A stretch of DNA of 64,000 nt from Avipropionibacterium sp050157065 (GTDB taxonomy: Bacteria > Actinomycetota > Actinomycetes > Propionibacteriales > Propionibacteriaceae): NCBI GenBank assembly GCA_050157065.1, contig CP189573.1. One strand, given 5' to 3'. Shown one piece after another: positions 25,612 to 33,811 of this stretch. The notes under the pieces were generated by a model. That model ran no database searches. It saw nothing but the letters and a program-made list of their open reading frames with translations, and had not been told where the DNA came from. Every line of letters begins with the position of its first letter. Positions within the stretch are counted from its first letter, which is position 1. The translations under genes were made by a program, and so were the position numbers.

Positions 25612-26688
25612 TTACCGCTCCGGCTGGTACTCGGACGGGACCTCGATCCGGTCGAGCAGACCGGCGATCACCTTTTCACCGGTGACGTTGCTCATCCACA
25701 GCTCCGGCCGGACGGTGACGCGGTGGCCGAGGGTGCCGACGGCGAGTGCCTTGATGTCCTGCGGGGTGACGTACGACCGGTTCTGGATCAGCGCGTACGC
25801 CCGCGCACAAGTCAACAGGGCAAGGGATCCGCGCGGGGAGGCGCCGACCAGCAGTTGCTGGTCGCGGCGGGTCTCGGCGGTGATCGCGATGGCGTACTGG
25901 CCCACCGCCGGGTGGAAGAACACGTCCTCGGCGGCGTCCTGGATCTGCATCAGCTTGGTCGGGTCGAGCACCGCGTCGACGGTCTGGTCCTCCTGCCGGC
26001 GCAGGATTCGGCGCGACAGCACGTCCCACTCCTCGTCGGGCTGCGGGTAGCCGAACTGCAGCCGCATCAGGAACCGGTCGAGCTGCGCCTCGGGCAGTGG
26101 GTAGGTGCCCTCGGTCTCGATCGGGTTGGCGGTGGCGAGCACGTGGAACGGCCGGGGCAGCTTGTGGGTCTGGCCCTCGACGGTGACCTGGCGTTCCTGC
26201 ATCGCCTCCAGCAGTGCGGCCTGGGTCTTGGGTGGGGTGCGGTTGATCTCGTCGGCCAGCAGCAGGCCCGTGAACAGCGGGCCAGGTCGGAAGTCGAACT
26301 CGGCACGCTTCTGGTCGAACACGTAGCTGCCGGTCAGGTCGGACGGCAGCAGGTCGGGGGTGAACTGGGCCCGCCGGAAGTCGAGGCCGAGCGCCTGGGC
26401 GAAGCTTCGGGCGGCCAGCGTCTTGCCGAGCCCGGGGAAGTCCTCGAGCAGGACGTGGCCGCCGGCGATGATGCCGGTCAGCACCAGCTCCAGCGCCTCC
26501 CGCTTGCCGACGACGGCACGCTCGACCTGGTCGATCACCTGATGGCACAGCTGCGACGCGTCGCTGATGCTGATCTCGGCCTGCGGTGCCTGCCCGGCAG
26601 CCGGTGCCTGACCGGTGGGGGCCTGCCCGTCTGCGGGCGACTCGGTGGTGGCCGACTCGGTGTCGGGGGCGGAGGAGTGAGCTGTCAT
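25612..26688 (-). CDS. MoxR-family AAA+ ATPase
   Basis: 358 residues. A 45-residue Gln/Pro/Ala-rich N-terminal tail (TGQAPAAGQAPQAE), then the AAA+ core: Walker A EDFPGLGKT (about 79-87), QFTPDLLPSDLTG, Walker B LADEINR, sensor-1 region ATANPIETEGTYPLPEAQ, and a C-terminal lid. Complete, unlike the copy at the left edge. Start ATG 26686-26688 overlaps the stop of the upstream membrane gene (ATGA). Works with the DUF58 protein encoded immediately after it. Confidence 0.95.
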   Translation of the reverse strand: MTAHSSAPDTESATTESPADGQAPTGQAPAAGQAPQAEISISDASQLCHQVIDQVERAVVGKREALELVLTGIIAGGHVLLEDFPGLGKTLAARSFAQALGLDFRRAQFTPDLLPSDLTGSYVFDQKRAEFDFRPGPLFTGLLLADEINRTPPKTQAALLEAMQERQVTVEGQTHKLPRPFHVLATANPIETEGTYPLPEAQLDRFLMRLQFGYPQPDEEWDVLSRRILRRQEDQTVDAVLDPTKLMQIQDAAEDVFFHPAVGQYAIAITAETRRDQQLLVGASPRGSLALLTCARAYALIQNRSYVTPQDIKALAVGTLGHRVTVRPELWMSNVTGEKVIAGLLDRIEVPSEYQPER

Positions 26689-27182
26689 AGGGAGGCGATC
26701 TCCTTGATCATCGACCGGATGGCGTTGCGATCCACCGGTGGGGCGGGGTCTGCGGACAGGTACGAGGACAGGTCGTCGGAGAGGACGGCCGGCTCGGTGC
26801 GGCTCTCGAGGCGTTCGTCGACGAGTTCGCGGATGGCGCCACGGAGTTCGCCGCTGGCGAGGTTGAACCGCGGCTGCGCCCCGTACAGGAACTCCTCGAG
26901 CTTGCGGACCCGCCGGTCGGCGTTGCGCGACTGGAGGTGGACCACGTCGAGCACGGGTCGCTGGTCGGGGACGGTCGGGGCCGGGTCGACGACCCGACTG
27001 CCGAGCCAGATGGCGGCGGCGACCGACATCGAGAAGATCACCAGGAACGGGATGTGCAGCTCGAAGCCGATCAAGGTCAACAGCAGGGTTGCCAGCAGTA
27101 CCGAGGCGCCCACGATGATGATCACCTTGACGAAGCTGCGCCACGGGACGGGCCCGCGACGGACGCTGTGGTGGCTGCTCAC
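26685..27182 (-). CDS. Membrane protein of MoxR/DUF58 operon
   Basis: 165 residues: two N-terminal helices (VKVIIIVGASVLLATLLLTLI, IPFLVIFSMSVAAAIWLG) and a cytosolic helical tail (VRKLEEFLYGAQPRFN, GAIRELVDERLE). Start GTG 27180-27182 overlaps the DUF4129 stop (GTGA). No named family recognised; its conserved position between DUF4129 and MoxR suggests it belongs to the same complex. Confidence 0.75.
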   Translation of the reverse strand: MSSHHSVRRGPVPWRSFVKVIIIVGASVLLATLLLTLIGFELHIPFLVIFSMSVAAAIWLGSRVVDPAPTVPDQRPVLDVVHLQSRNADRRVRKLEEFLYGAQPRFNLASGELRGAIRELVDERLESRTEPAVLSDDLSSYLSADPAPPVDRNAIRSMIKEIASL

Positions 27183-27934
27183 GACGTCTTCTCCGTGATC
27201 GCATCGCGGAGCTCGCCGAGGCTGGCCACCGCGGTCTGCCGCGCGTCCTCAGGCAACTGCTCACCGGAGAACAGGGCTGCCTCGTAGAGGTCGGCCAGCT
27301 TCGCCATCGCCTCGGCCGGCAGGTCGGCACGCGCCAGCACCCACATCGTGTACTCCCGAGCCGTCTGGGACGGCTTGCGGGTGCTGCCCGCGTTCTCGGC
27401 GAGCGCCTCGAGGCCCTCCCAGCACCGGACCACCGCCTGGTTGACCGGGCCGCCGACGTCCAGCTCGGCGCGGCTGCGGGTGATCAGGTCGTCCACCTCG
27501 CCCAGGTCGACCACCCGTTCGCCGTCGTCGACCTCGAAGCCTTCGGGTTCCTCGCGCCGCATCACCGTACGGGTGATCAGGATGATGATCGCGAGCACCG
27601 CCGCCGAGCCGAGCACGACCACCACCGCGACGATCACGTCGGTGATCGTCTCGGCGACCGGCGACGGCGGCTGGATCTCCTCGGTCGGCAGGTTGTTGCT
27701 GGGCACGTTCATCGACGGGGGCGGTGGAGGCGGCGGCTGGCTCCGGCTGGCCTCGCGGCTGAACTCGGGGATCTTGGTCACCGGTGACTCCGGTGCCGTC
27801 CGGGCCGTCACGGCCAACAACAGCAGCAGGACCGCCGCGGCACACAACGCCGCCACCACCAGCACCCGTGTGCTGGTGACCTTCGGCTCGGCCTCCGAGG
27901 CCTCGCCGGGTCGCTCCTCGTCGGCGGCGATCAT
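27179..27934 (-). CDS. DUF4129 domain membrane protein
   Basis: 251 residues. Two helices (about 24-44 and 100-126) bracket a Pro-rich outer loop (SQPPPPPPPSMNVPSNNLP); the C-terminal cytosolic part has the DUF4129 pattern (AVVRCWEGLEALAENAG, PSQTAREYTMWVLARADL, LADLYEAALFSGEQLPED). First gene of the six-gene operon. I prefer ATG 27932-27934; a TTG four codons earlier is also possible, and neither has a convincing Shine-Dalgarno. Confidence 0.85.
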   Translation of the reverse strand: MIAADEERPGEASEAEPKVTSTRVLVVAALCAAAVLLLLLAVTARTAPESPVTKIPEFSREASRSQPPPPPPPSMNVPSNNLPTEEIQPPSPVAETITDVIVAVVVVLGSAAVLAIIILITRTVMRREEPEGFEVDDGERVVDLGEVDDLITRSRAELDVGGPVNQAVVRCWEGLEALAENAGSTRKPSQTAREYTMWVLARADLPAEAMAKLADLYEAALFSGEQLPEDARQTAVASLGELRDAITEKTS

Positions 27935-28066
27935 TGGTTGATCCAAGCAAACGGACGGGCCGGTGTCGAACCCGGCACCACGGTGCGGGACGGCGCGTCG
28001 CGCGTCGGGGTAACCGATTGCACGCGCCGTTCACCGTGCTGGTGGGTGAAGTCAGTCGTTGCCGAG

Positions 28067-28417
28067 TCAACCGTCGAGGTCGTCCACCTGGTGCACGAGG
28101 TGTCCTCCTGCGGCGACCACGGGGAGGTCGAGCTTGACGTGTGCCCCATTGAGAAACGCCCCTTCCACGTGCAACGCAACGACGTCTCCCGCGCTCGCGA
28201 CCGGAAATCCGTACGTGATCACATACGACTGGTTCGGGGACTTGGTGATGCTGCGGCCGTTCGGAGGCAGGTGGCTCGAGTCCTCCCGCACGAGGTGGAC
28301 CCACGGGACCGCACCGTGCAGGTCGGCGCGGTCGTTCCCGACGTCACCGAAGCGGAGTTCGACAAGGAGTTCGTCGTCACGTGCGGCAAGCCGAATCGCG
28401 AATGGCTCTGGCGTCAT
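28067..28417 (-). CDS. Hypothetical protein, beta-rich
   Basis: 116 residues, no signal or helix segment: MTPEPFAIRLAARDDELLV, then VPWVHLVREDSSHLPPNG, YVITYGFPVAS and GAFLNGAHVKLDLPV, a probable all-beta fold. Ribosome site GGAGG 6 nt before the ATG at 28415-28417 supports the start. It lies between the DUF4129 operon start and tRNA-Gly. No family recognised. Confidence 0.65.
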   Translation of the reverse strand: MTPEPFAIRLAARDDELLVELRFGDVGNDRADLHGAVPWVHLVREDSSHLPPNGRSITKSPNQSYVITYGFPVASAGDVVALHVEGAFLNGAHVKLDLPVVAAGGHLVHQVDDLDG

Positions 28418-28467
28418 GAACGACCTCCAGCTTCGGATGAAACCCGCCCTGACCAGGGAGGAGGCTG

Positions 28468-28541
28468 TGGAGCGGATGACGAGAATCGAACTCGCGTATT
28501 CAGCTTGGGAAGCTGATGTTCTACCATTGAACTACATCCGC
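28468..28541 (-). tRNA. tRNA-Gly (anticodon CCC), CCA encoded
   Basis: Full cloverleaf on the minus strand: acceptor 5' GCGGATG pairs with CATCCGC, D-arm GTTC...GAAC, anticodon loop TTCCCAA closed by TCAGC/GCTGA, T-arm CGAGT-TCGATTC. The 3' CCA is encoded at 28468-28470. Anticodon CCC decodes GGG. No integrase gene is nearby. Confidence 0.95.
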
Positions 28542-28652
28542 ACGGGCGGCCACCGGCCGCCGTGGCAGCGATTGTAGCCCACCCGTACGCCCAGCGGGCA
28601 AGTCAGCGCGCCGCGCGGTCGCACCATGATCACCGCCGGCGAGGCCTCGTCG

Positions 28653-28715
28653 GGAAGGGTGCCACAGCGACACCACTGGACGTGGGCTCCAGCTGTGTCA
28701 CCAGAACGCCCTTCC
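28653..28715. repeat. Palindromic repeat family B, copy 1
   Basis: 63-bp imperfect inverted repeat starting GGAAGGGTGCCACAGCGACA and ending ...CGCCCTTCC. It matches copy 2 at 41387-41448 in both arms and length, including the AGGGYGCCACAGCGACA core. Located before the bPH_2 genes. Confidence 0.6.
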
Positions 28716-28811
28716 GTACGACACGGTCCCGGCAACGTGCACACCGGCACCGGGGTGGGCGACGGCTGGCACCATGGAGGGCGACCCAATCGACCAGCAG
28801 CTCAGGTGACC

Positions 28812-29303
28812 ATGGACACGCTCTTCGCCCCGCCCGACCAGGAGTGGCACCGCATCTCGCCCCGCTATCGCACCCTGGAGGTCGTCCGGAACGTCGTCGG
28901 GGCCGTGGTCGTCTCCACCATCCCGGCGCTGATCCTCGGGTTGGGATTCCAGCTGTGGTGGATCTCGGCGATCTGCTGGGGCGTCGGCGCAGCCCTGCTG
29001 GTGCTCAGCCTGGTCCTGGTGCCACGGCAGTGGCGCGCGTGGGGGTATGCGCTGCGCGAGGACGACCTGTACGTCACCCACGGCGTCATGTTCCGCACCC
29101 TGACCGCCGTCCCGTACGGCCGGATGCAGGTCGTGGAGGTGACGTCGGGCCCCCTCGAGCGGGCGTTCAAACTCGCCACCATCTCGTTCGTCACCGCCTC
29201 GGCCGACACCGACGCCAGCATCCCCGGGCTCCCACCGGAGGAGGCGGCCCGACTGCGGGACCACCTGACCGAGCTGGGCGAGTCGCGGGCCACGGGGCTA
29301 TGA
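28812..29303 (+). CDS. bPH_2 (YdbS-like) membrane protein
   Basis: 163 residues. Two membrane helices (VVGAVVVSTIPALILGLGF, WISAICWGVGAALLVLSLVLV), then a bacterial PH domain (DDLYVTHGVMFRTLTAVPYGRMQVVEV) of the bPH_2/DUF304 type. Start ATG 28812; a GTG two codons upstream is equally possible. The stop overlaps the next start by 4 nt (ATGA), so the pair is co-translated. YdbS/YdbT-type proteins are linked to envelope stress tolerance in other bacteria; the mechanism is unknown here. Confidence 0.85.
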   Translation: MDTLFAPPDQEWHRISPRYRTLEVVRNVVGAVVVSTIPALILGLGFQLWWISAICWGVGAALLVLSLVLVPRQWRAWGYALREDDLYVTHGVMFRTLTAVPYGRMQVVEVTSGPLERAFKLATISFVTASADTDASIPGLPPEEAARLRDHLTELGESRATGL

Positions 29304-30874
29304 GTGATCAACTGCCGCCAGCCGCCGAGCCGACGCCGACTTCGGCCGGAACACCGGCTCCGGCGGAACCGGAGCTGTCGCCGCCGGCCGACCTGCCTCG
29401 GGAGCGCCGACCCCACCCGCTGACCCCGTTGATCCGCGGCTGGATCGTGCTGCTCGCGATCGTGGTGTACGTGGGCCGCGAGTTCATCCCCGACGGCAGC
29501 AACGGCAATCTCCTTGATCAACTGCCACCACTGCCGTACATCATCGGCGGGGTCGCGGTGGTCGTCGCGTTGGCCGCGCTGGGTTCGTTCGTCACCTGGT
29601 GGTTCACCAAGTTCGTGATCGACGAGAACGAGCTGCGGATCGAGACCGGGATGTTGACCAAGGTGTCCCGCAAGATCGGCTTCAACCGGATCCAGTCGGT
29701 GGACCTGATCCAACCGTTGGGGGCAAGGCTGTTCTCGCTCGCCGAGCTGCGGATCGAGGCCGGCAGCGGCGACGGCGCCAAGATCAGGTACCTGCGCCGC
29801 AGTGACGCCACCCGGTTGCGCGACTACCTGTTGGCCCGGGCCCACGGCGAGACGGCCGACCTCGGCGCCCGGTCCGACGCCGACGTGTTGGCCGACCGGG
29901 CCAGCACCGATCGGGTGCTCACCACGATCTCGCCGGGCCAGTTGGTCGGCGGCTTCCTGCTGTCGCCGGAGTTCGTGTGGACCGTGCTGATCGGCGTGGT
30001 GATGGTGGTGATCGGCCTGGCCCTCGACATCCTCGTGTTCTTCGTGCCGGCCTTCATCGGGTTCGGCATCACGGTCGTGTCGTTGCTGTCACGCCGGGTG
30101 ATCGCCCAGTTCAACTACAGCCTCGCCGACACCGGCCGCGGCCTGCGGATCACCCGCGGGCTGACCAACCTGACCAGCCAGTCGCTGCCGATCGACCGGA
30201 TCCAGGGGCTACGGATCAGCCAGCCACTGCTGTGGCGGCCCCCGGGCTGGTACCGCGTCGACGTCGACGTGCTCGGCTACAGCGGCGGCTCCGACACCGG
30301 GGAGGGCCGCTCGGACGCAAGTTCGCTGCTGCTCCCGGTCGCCACCCTCGACCAGGTCCGGGCCGCGCTCGCCCACTGCCTGCCGGGGACCGACCATGAA
30401 GCCGTACCGCTGACCGGGATCCCGCGCCGTGCCCGGTGGCGCCGGTGGTGGAACGCGCCGACCATCCGGTACGGCATGGACGAGCGCATCGCGGTCAACA
30501 CGATCGGCTGGTTGATGGCGCGGCGCGAGATCGTGCCGCACGCCAAGACGCAGTCCGTACGCATCACGCGCGGCCCGGTGCAGCGGCGGTTCGACCTCGC
30601 CACCGTGCACATCGACACCACCAAGGGGCCGGTCACCTGGCGGATCCCGGACCTGTCGGGTGAGGACGCCCGGGCGCTGGCGACCAGCCAACTGAACCGG
30701 GCCCGCCATGCCCGGGTGCTGGCGGTCGCCGACAAGCAGGCCCGGGAGGCGGCGTTGCCGCTCGTCGACCATGAACCGGAACAGCAGCGTCAGCAGCACC
30801 TGTCCGACGACGGGCCCGATGAGCCACCCGCGGCGGGCACCCTCAGCGAGTGGCCGGACCCGCCTCCGCGATGA
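29300..30874 (+). CDS. bPH_2 (YdbT-like) membrane protein
   Basis: 524 residues. A Pro/Ala-rich N-tail, helices at about 45-60, 75-98 and a pair at about 225-265, with three bPH_2 modules: LRIETGMLTKVSRKIGFNRI, LRITRGLTNLTSQSLPIDRI, and AHAKTQSVRITRGPVQRRF-type at about 410-450. The order matches YdbT. Its 3' 32 nt overlap the convergent tetR gene. Forms a two-gene operon with the preceding bPH_2 gene. Confidence 0.87.
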   Translation: MSDQLPPAAEPTPTSAGTPAPAEPELSPPADLPRERRPHPLTPLIRGWIVLLAIVVYVGREFIPDGSNGNLLDQLPPLPYIIGGVAVVVALAALGSFVTWWFTKFVIDENELRIETGMLTKVSRKIGFNRIQSVDLIQPLGARLFSLAELRIEAGSGDGAKIRYLRRSDATRLRDYLLARAHGETADLGARSDADVLADRASTDRVLTTISPGQLVGGFLLSPEFVWTVLIGVVMVVIGLALDILVFFVPAFIGFGITVVSLLSRRVIAQFNYSLADTGRGLRITRGLTNLTSQSLPIDRIQGLRISQPLLWRPPGWYRVDVDVLGYSGGSDTGEGRSDASSLLLPVATLDQVRAALAHCLPGTDHEAVPLTGIPRRARWRRWWNAPTIRYGMDERIAVNTIGWLMARREIVPHAKTQSVRITRGPVQRRFDLATVHIDTTKGPVTWRIPDLSGEDARALATSQLNRARHARVLAVADKQAREAALPLVDHEPEQQRQQHLSDDGPDEPPAAGTLSEWPDPPPR

Positions 30875-31427
30875 GCACCCGGGCCACCAGGTCCAGGTGC
30901 CGGCGACCCGCCGCACCTGACGGCAGCACGGCGCTGCCGTACCGCAACTGCAAGTGGCCCAGGTAGACGCTGACCGCGATCACGGCCCGCGCCCTGGCCT
31001 CGCCGGACTCGAGCCCCATCTCCTCGTACAGCGTCGTCACGTAGGCTATCCGCCGCTCAGTCGTGCGCTGCATCGCCGGCGCGACCCGCGGATCGTCGGC
31101 CGAGGCGAGCAGCGCCAACTCGATGCGATCCCCGTCGTGGTCGCCGATGACGCGGTCCAGCAGCCGGCGCAGCCGTTGCTGCGGAGTGTCGCCGCTCTCG
31201 CGGGACTGCTCGACCGCAGTGATGATGCCCTCGGTGTGGTCGTGCTCCCACAACGCGATGGCGGCGTCGACGACGGCCGCCCGATCGGCGAAGTGCCAGT
31301 AGAAGCTCCCCTTGGTCGCCCCGAGCCGCGTTGCGAGGGGCTCGACCGCGACGGCTCCCAGCCCGGACTCCCCGATCACGGTCAGGGCCTCGCGGGCCCA
31401 GTCGTCACGATTCAGTTTCCTCGCCAT
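30843..31427 (-). CDS. TetR-family transcriptional regulator
   Basis: 194 residues. HTH about 10-55 (WAREALTVIGESGLGAVAV, LATRLGATKGSFYWHFADR), helical C-terminal ligand domain. Start ATG 31425-31427. The 55-bp gap to the divergent DUF2867-domain gene carries a two-dyad operator, so it most likely represses both itself and that gene. Its 3' end overlaps the convergent bPH_2 gene by 32 nt. Confidence 0.9.
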   Translation of the reverse strand: MARKLNRDDWAREALTVIGESGLGAVAVEPLATRLGATKGSFYWHFADRAAVVDAAIALWEHDHTEGIITAVEQSRESGDTPQQRLRRLLDRVIGDHDGDRIELALLASADDPRVAPAMQRTTERRIAYVTTLYEEMGLESGEARARAVIAVSVYLGHLQLRYGSAVLPSGAAGRRHLDLVARVLIAEAGPATR

Positions 31428-31430
31428 TCA

Positions 31431-31471
31431 CCGTACGCTACCGTACGGAGTGACCATACGGTTCCGTACGG
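31431..31471. promoter_or_regulatory. Double operator between divergent tetR and DUF2867 gene
   Basis: Four near-identical octamers CCGTACGC (31431), CCGTACGG (31441), CCATACGG (31454), CCGTACGG (31464). They form two 18-bp dyads, each of two octamers 2 nt apart, separated by 5 bp. GGAGGAG follows, just before the ATG at 31482. Confidence 0.75.
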
Positions 31472-31481
31472 AGGAGTCAGC

Positions 31482-32483
31482 ATGAGGAACGTTCATGAGC
31501 GGGTGATCGACGCCCCGGCCGACGTGGTGGGGGCGCTGCTCGACGATCTGGGTGGGCCCGAGGATCGCCTGTGGCCGTCCCCGGAGTTCTGGCCGATGGT
31601 GTTGGACCGACGGCTGCAGGTCGGCGCCGACGGCGGTCACAGCACCATCCGGTACCGGTGTGACGTGCACGAGCCGCGGCGCCGTGCGGGCTTCGTGTTC
31701 CTGCCCGAGACCGGACTGGACGGCAGGATGGACTTCACCGTCGAGCCGCTGGGTCCTTCCCGCTGCCGGATCCGACTGGCGGTCGATGCCGAACCACGCG
31801 GGTTGATGCGGCTGGTCCTGCCGGCGGTGGTGGAGCCGCTGCACGATGCGGTCACCGAGGACATCTTCGACAACGCCGAACGTGAGGCCACCGGGGCCGT
31901 CGCCCGGCCTGCGCGCTGGTCGCCCGTGGCGCGGGCACTGTGGCCGGTCACCGGCGACGGCGCCACCGCGGCGCCGATCCCCGAGGAGGCGGCGTTGTTG
32001 AGGCCGTGGGTCGAGGGTGCCGACCTGCTCGACGCCTGGCAGGTCGAGTGGCGCCCCGGCCTGCCCACCGACCCGCAGGTGTGGGCCGACGCGGCCTTCC
32101 GGAGCCCGCCGGGCTGGGTGACGGCGCTGCTGTTGCTCCGCAACCAACTGGTGCGCCTCGTCGGGATCCCGCAGTCGGACGCGTCGGCCTTCCGGACCCA
32201 CGAGCGTCGCGACGGGGTCGCCGGCGGGGAGGTGCTGCTGGGGGACGACGACGAGCACCTCGACTTCCGCGCGTCGGTGCTGGTGAGCGGCGACCGGGTC
32301 ACCCTCAGCACCGCCGCCCACACCCACAACCTCCGCGGCCGGCTCTACCTTGTTCCTGTCCGGGTAGCCCATCCGGTCATCGTGCGGGCGATGCTCAACC
32401 GGGCCGCACGGCAGCTTGCCCTCGCCGCCCGCCGCTCCCGCCGCACCGGACGGGGCCGGCGCGGGGTGGCCCGGACTGGCTGA
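31482..32483 (+). CDS. SRPBCC-like + DUF2867 protein
   Basis: 333 residues. About 1-145 resembles a START/SRPBCC lipid-pocket domain (RNVHERVIDAPADVVGALL, SPEFWPMVLDRR, GRMDFTVEPLGPSRCRIRL). About 180-330 has DUF2867 hallmarks (VTALLLLRNQLVRLVGI, HLDFRASVLV, TAAHTHNLRGRLYLVPVRV, HPVIVRAML). Ribosome site GGAGGAG 7 nt before ATG 31482. Divergent from, and probably repressed by, the adjacent TetR. Cytosolic; the ligand is presumably a small hydrophobic molecule, by inference. Confidence 0.8.
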   Translation: MRNVHERVIDAPADVVGALLDDLGGPEDRLWPSPEFWPMVLDRRLQVGADGGHSTIRYRCDVHEPRRRAGFVFLPETGLDGRMDFTVEPLGPSRCRIRLAVDAEPRGLMRLVLPAVVEPLHDAVTEDIFDNAEREATGAVARPARWSPVARALWPVTGDGATAAPIPEEAALLRPWVEGADLLDAWQVEWRPGLPTDPQVWADAAFRSPPGWVTALLLLRNQLVRLVGIPQSDASAFRTHERRDGVAGGEVLLGDDDEHLDFRASVLVSGDRVTLSTAAHTHNLRGRLYLVPVRVAHPVIVRAMLNRAARQLALAARRSRRTGRGRRGVARTG

Positions 32484-32511
32484 GTGGACGGGATGCGCCG
32501 GGCCAGCCGGC

Positions 32512-32608
32512 GGATTCCGCAAACTGACCGGTCGAGTAGCGGGGCCGCGGCCGCCCCACGCTCAGCCGCTCCCTCCCCCACGCGCCGACCGGTCGATCTG
32601 CGGAATCC
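32512..32608. repeat. Palindromic repeat family A, copy 1
   Basis: 97-bp element. Outer arms 32512-32533 and 32587-32608 match at 18 of 22 positions around TTCCGCA...GACCGGTC. The interior (CGCTCAGCCGCTCCCTCCCC) is nearly identical to copy 2. Confidence 0.75.
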
Positions 32609-32805
32609 GGCCCTGTCGGGCGAGGCGCCCGTGGCGCCGCCCTGTCCCCCGGCGAACCTGGGCCGCAGATCCGGTCGCACGGTCCGCAGATCCCGCCCGA
32701 TGTGGCGGCGCCGGAGGAGGACCCCGGACAGCCCGCCGGCGGGCGGCGACACCCCCGGTCGGGGCCGCAGCCAGCCGCCGGCGCTGGCCCGGGTCGACGG
32801 TGAAC

Positions 32806-32909
32806 GGCGGATTCCGCAGAGTGACCGGTCGAGTGGCCAGGACCCGCGGCGCCGCGCTCAGCCGCGCCCTCCCCGCCTCGCCGACCGGTCGCTCTGAGGA
32901 ATTTCCGCC
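32806..32909. repeat. Palindromic repeat family A, copy 2
   Basis: 104-bp element with arms GGCGGATTCCGCAGAGTGAC... and ...GTCGCTCTGAGGAATTTCC. The interior matches copy 1 (GCTCAGCCGCGCCCTCCCC). Confidence 0.75.
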
Positions 32910-33811
32910 GCGGGTGTCGATCTTCGCGCGCCCCGTTCGACGTCTTGGTGAGAGGAATGGAGGAGTCGCCATGACGCCGAGACAGGCGCCCTGGCATGGC
33001 CCGCGTTCAGGGCCGCCAGCTGGCTTCCTTCGACGTGCCACAAATCCCTTGCGCCCGGCTAAGTCGTACGGTTATGTATCACTTGGCGTTGGGACCATCC
33101 CGTCGAGGAAACCCACCGGGATCGCCAACCGGCGCCACCACACCCACCCCGAGACCACCGCGCCCTGCGGCGTCCTCGGGGTCGGTCAAGATCACTGGGG
33201 CCCTCGTGCTGACCGGGCTCCGGCGATCGCACCAGTCGATCGGGACAGGAGGCCTGCCGTGCGAAATGTGACCCACCGCCATCTCGGCGCGAACATCGGC
33301 ATGCCACTCGCACCGATCCACGTAGTGAACACCGAGACCGACGTCGCTCTCCCGAGAGGCGCCGCGGCGGACGGGGGCCCACCGGCCATCGCCGACACCG
33401 CGACGCAGCCCGATGCCAGGACCACACCGCACGGACCCAGCGTCAGGACCACGGAAGTCGGGGATCGCACGCACCCCGATGACGACACCCACGCCAGCCG
33501 GACCCTTCCCGCACGGCGTCACCTTTTGCCCCACCCACCGCTCACGGACGCCAGGACCCAGCGAGTCCCGGGCCGCTCACCGCACAGGTGCATCGGATCG
33601 CCGTGGCAGACCCGAGAGCCCGACACGACGACCCGGCCCCCGGCGGCGCGCCCCATGGCGCCGAGCCCGGGCTCGGTCGTCGGTGCGGGTGGCGCGACAC
33701 CGGCCCGGATCGGGCACGACCCGCGTCGTACGCCGGCGACCGAACGCCTCGGCATGCAGCCATCCTGCGTGTCAGAGCGGTACCGGTCGCCCACACCCTC
33801 GTGAGGACGAC

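Larger units (their letters stand above)
32484..33811. other. Gene-poor region with two palindromic repeats
   Basis: 1.3 kb without a gene I can support. It holds two copies of palindromic repeat family A (32512-32608 and 32806-32909). Frames on both strands are open only because of the GC content; none shows domains, hydrophobic patterning or a good ribosome site. The 3' part lies where the missing N-terminal half of the sigma-factor gene would be expected, yet no region-2-like sequence is visible in any frame. Confidence 0.6.

Noticed and set aside
28468..28541. tRNA-Gly as an integration (att) site
   Set aside because: No integrase gene and no direct repeat of the tRNA 3' end was found nearby.
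30954..31481. Upstream extension of the DUF2867 gene to 30954
   Set aside because: It would run antisense through the TetR gene; the ATG at 31482 has a strong ribosome site after the operator.
33079..33534. Minus-strand frames in the gene-poor gap as real genes
   Set aside because: No domain, no ribosome site, and overlapping open frames on both strands of equal quality.
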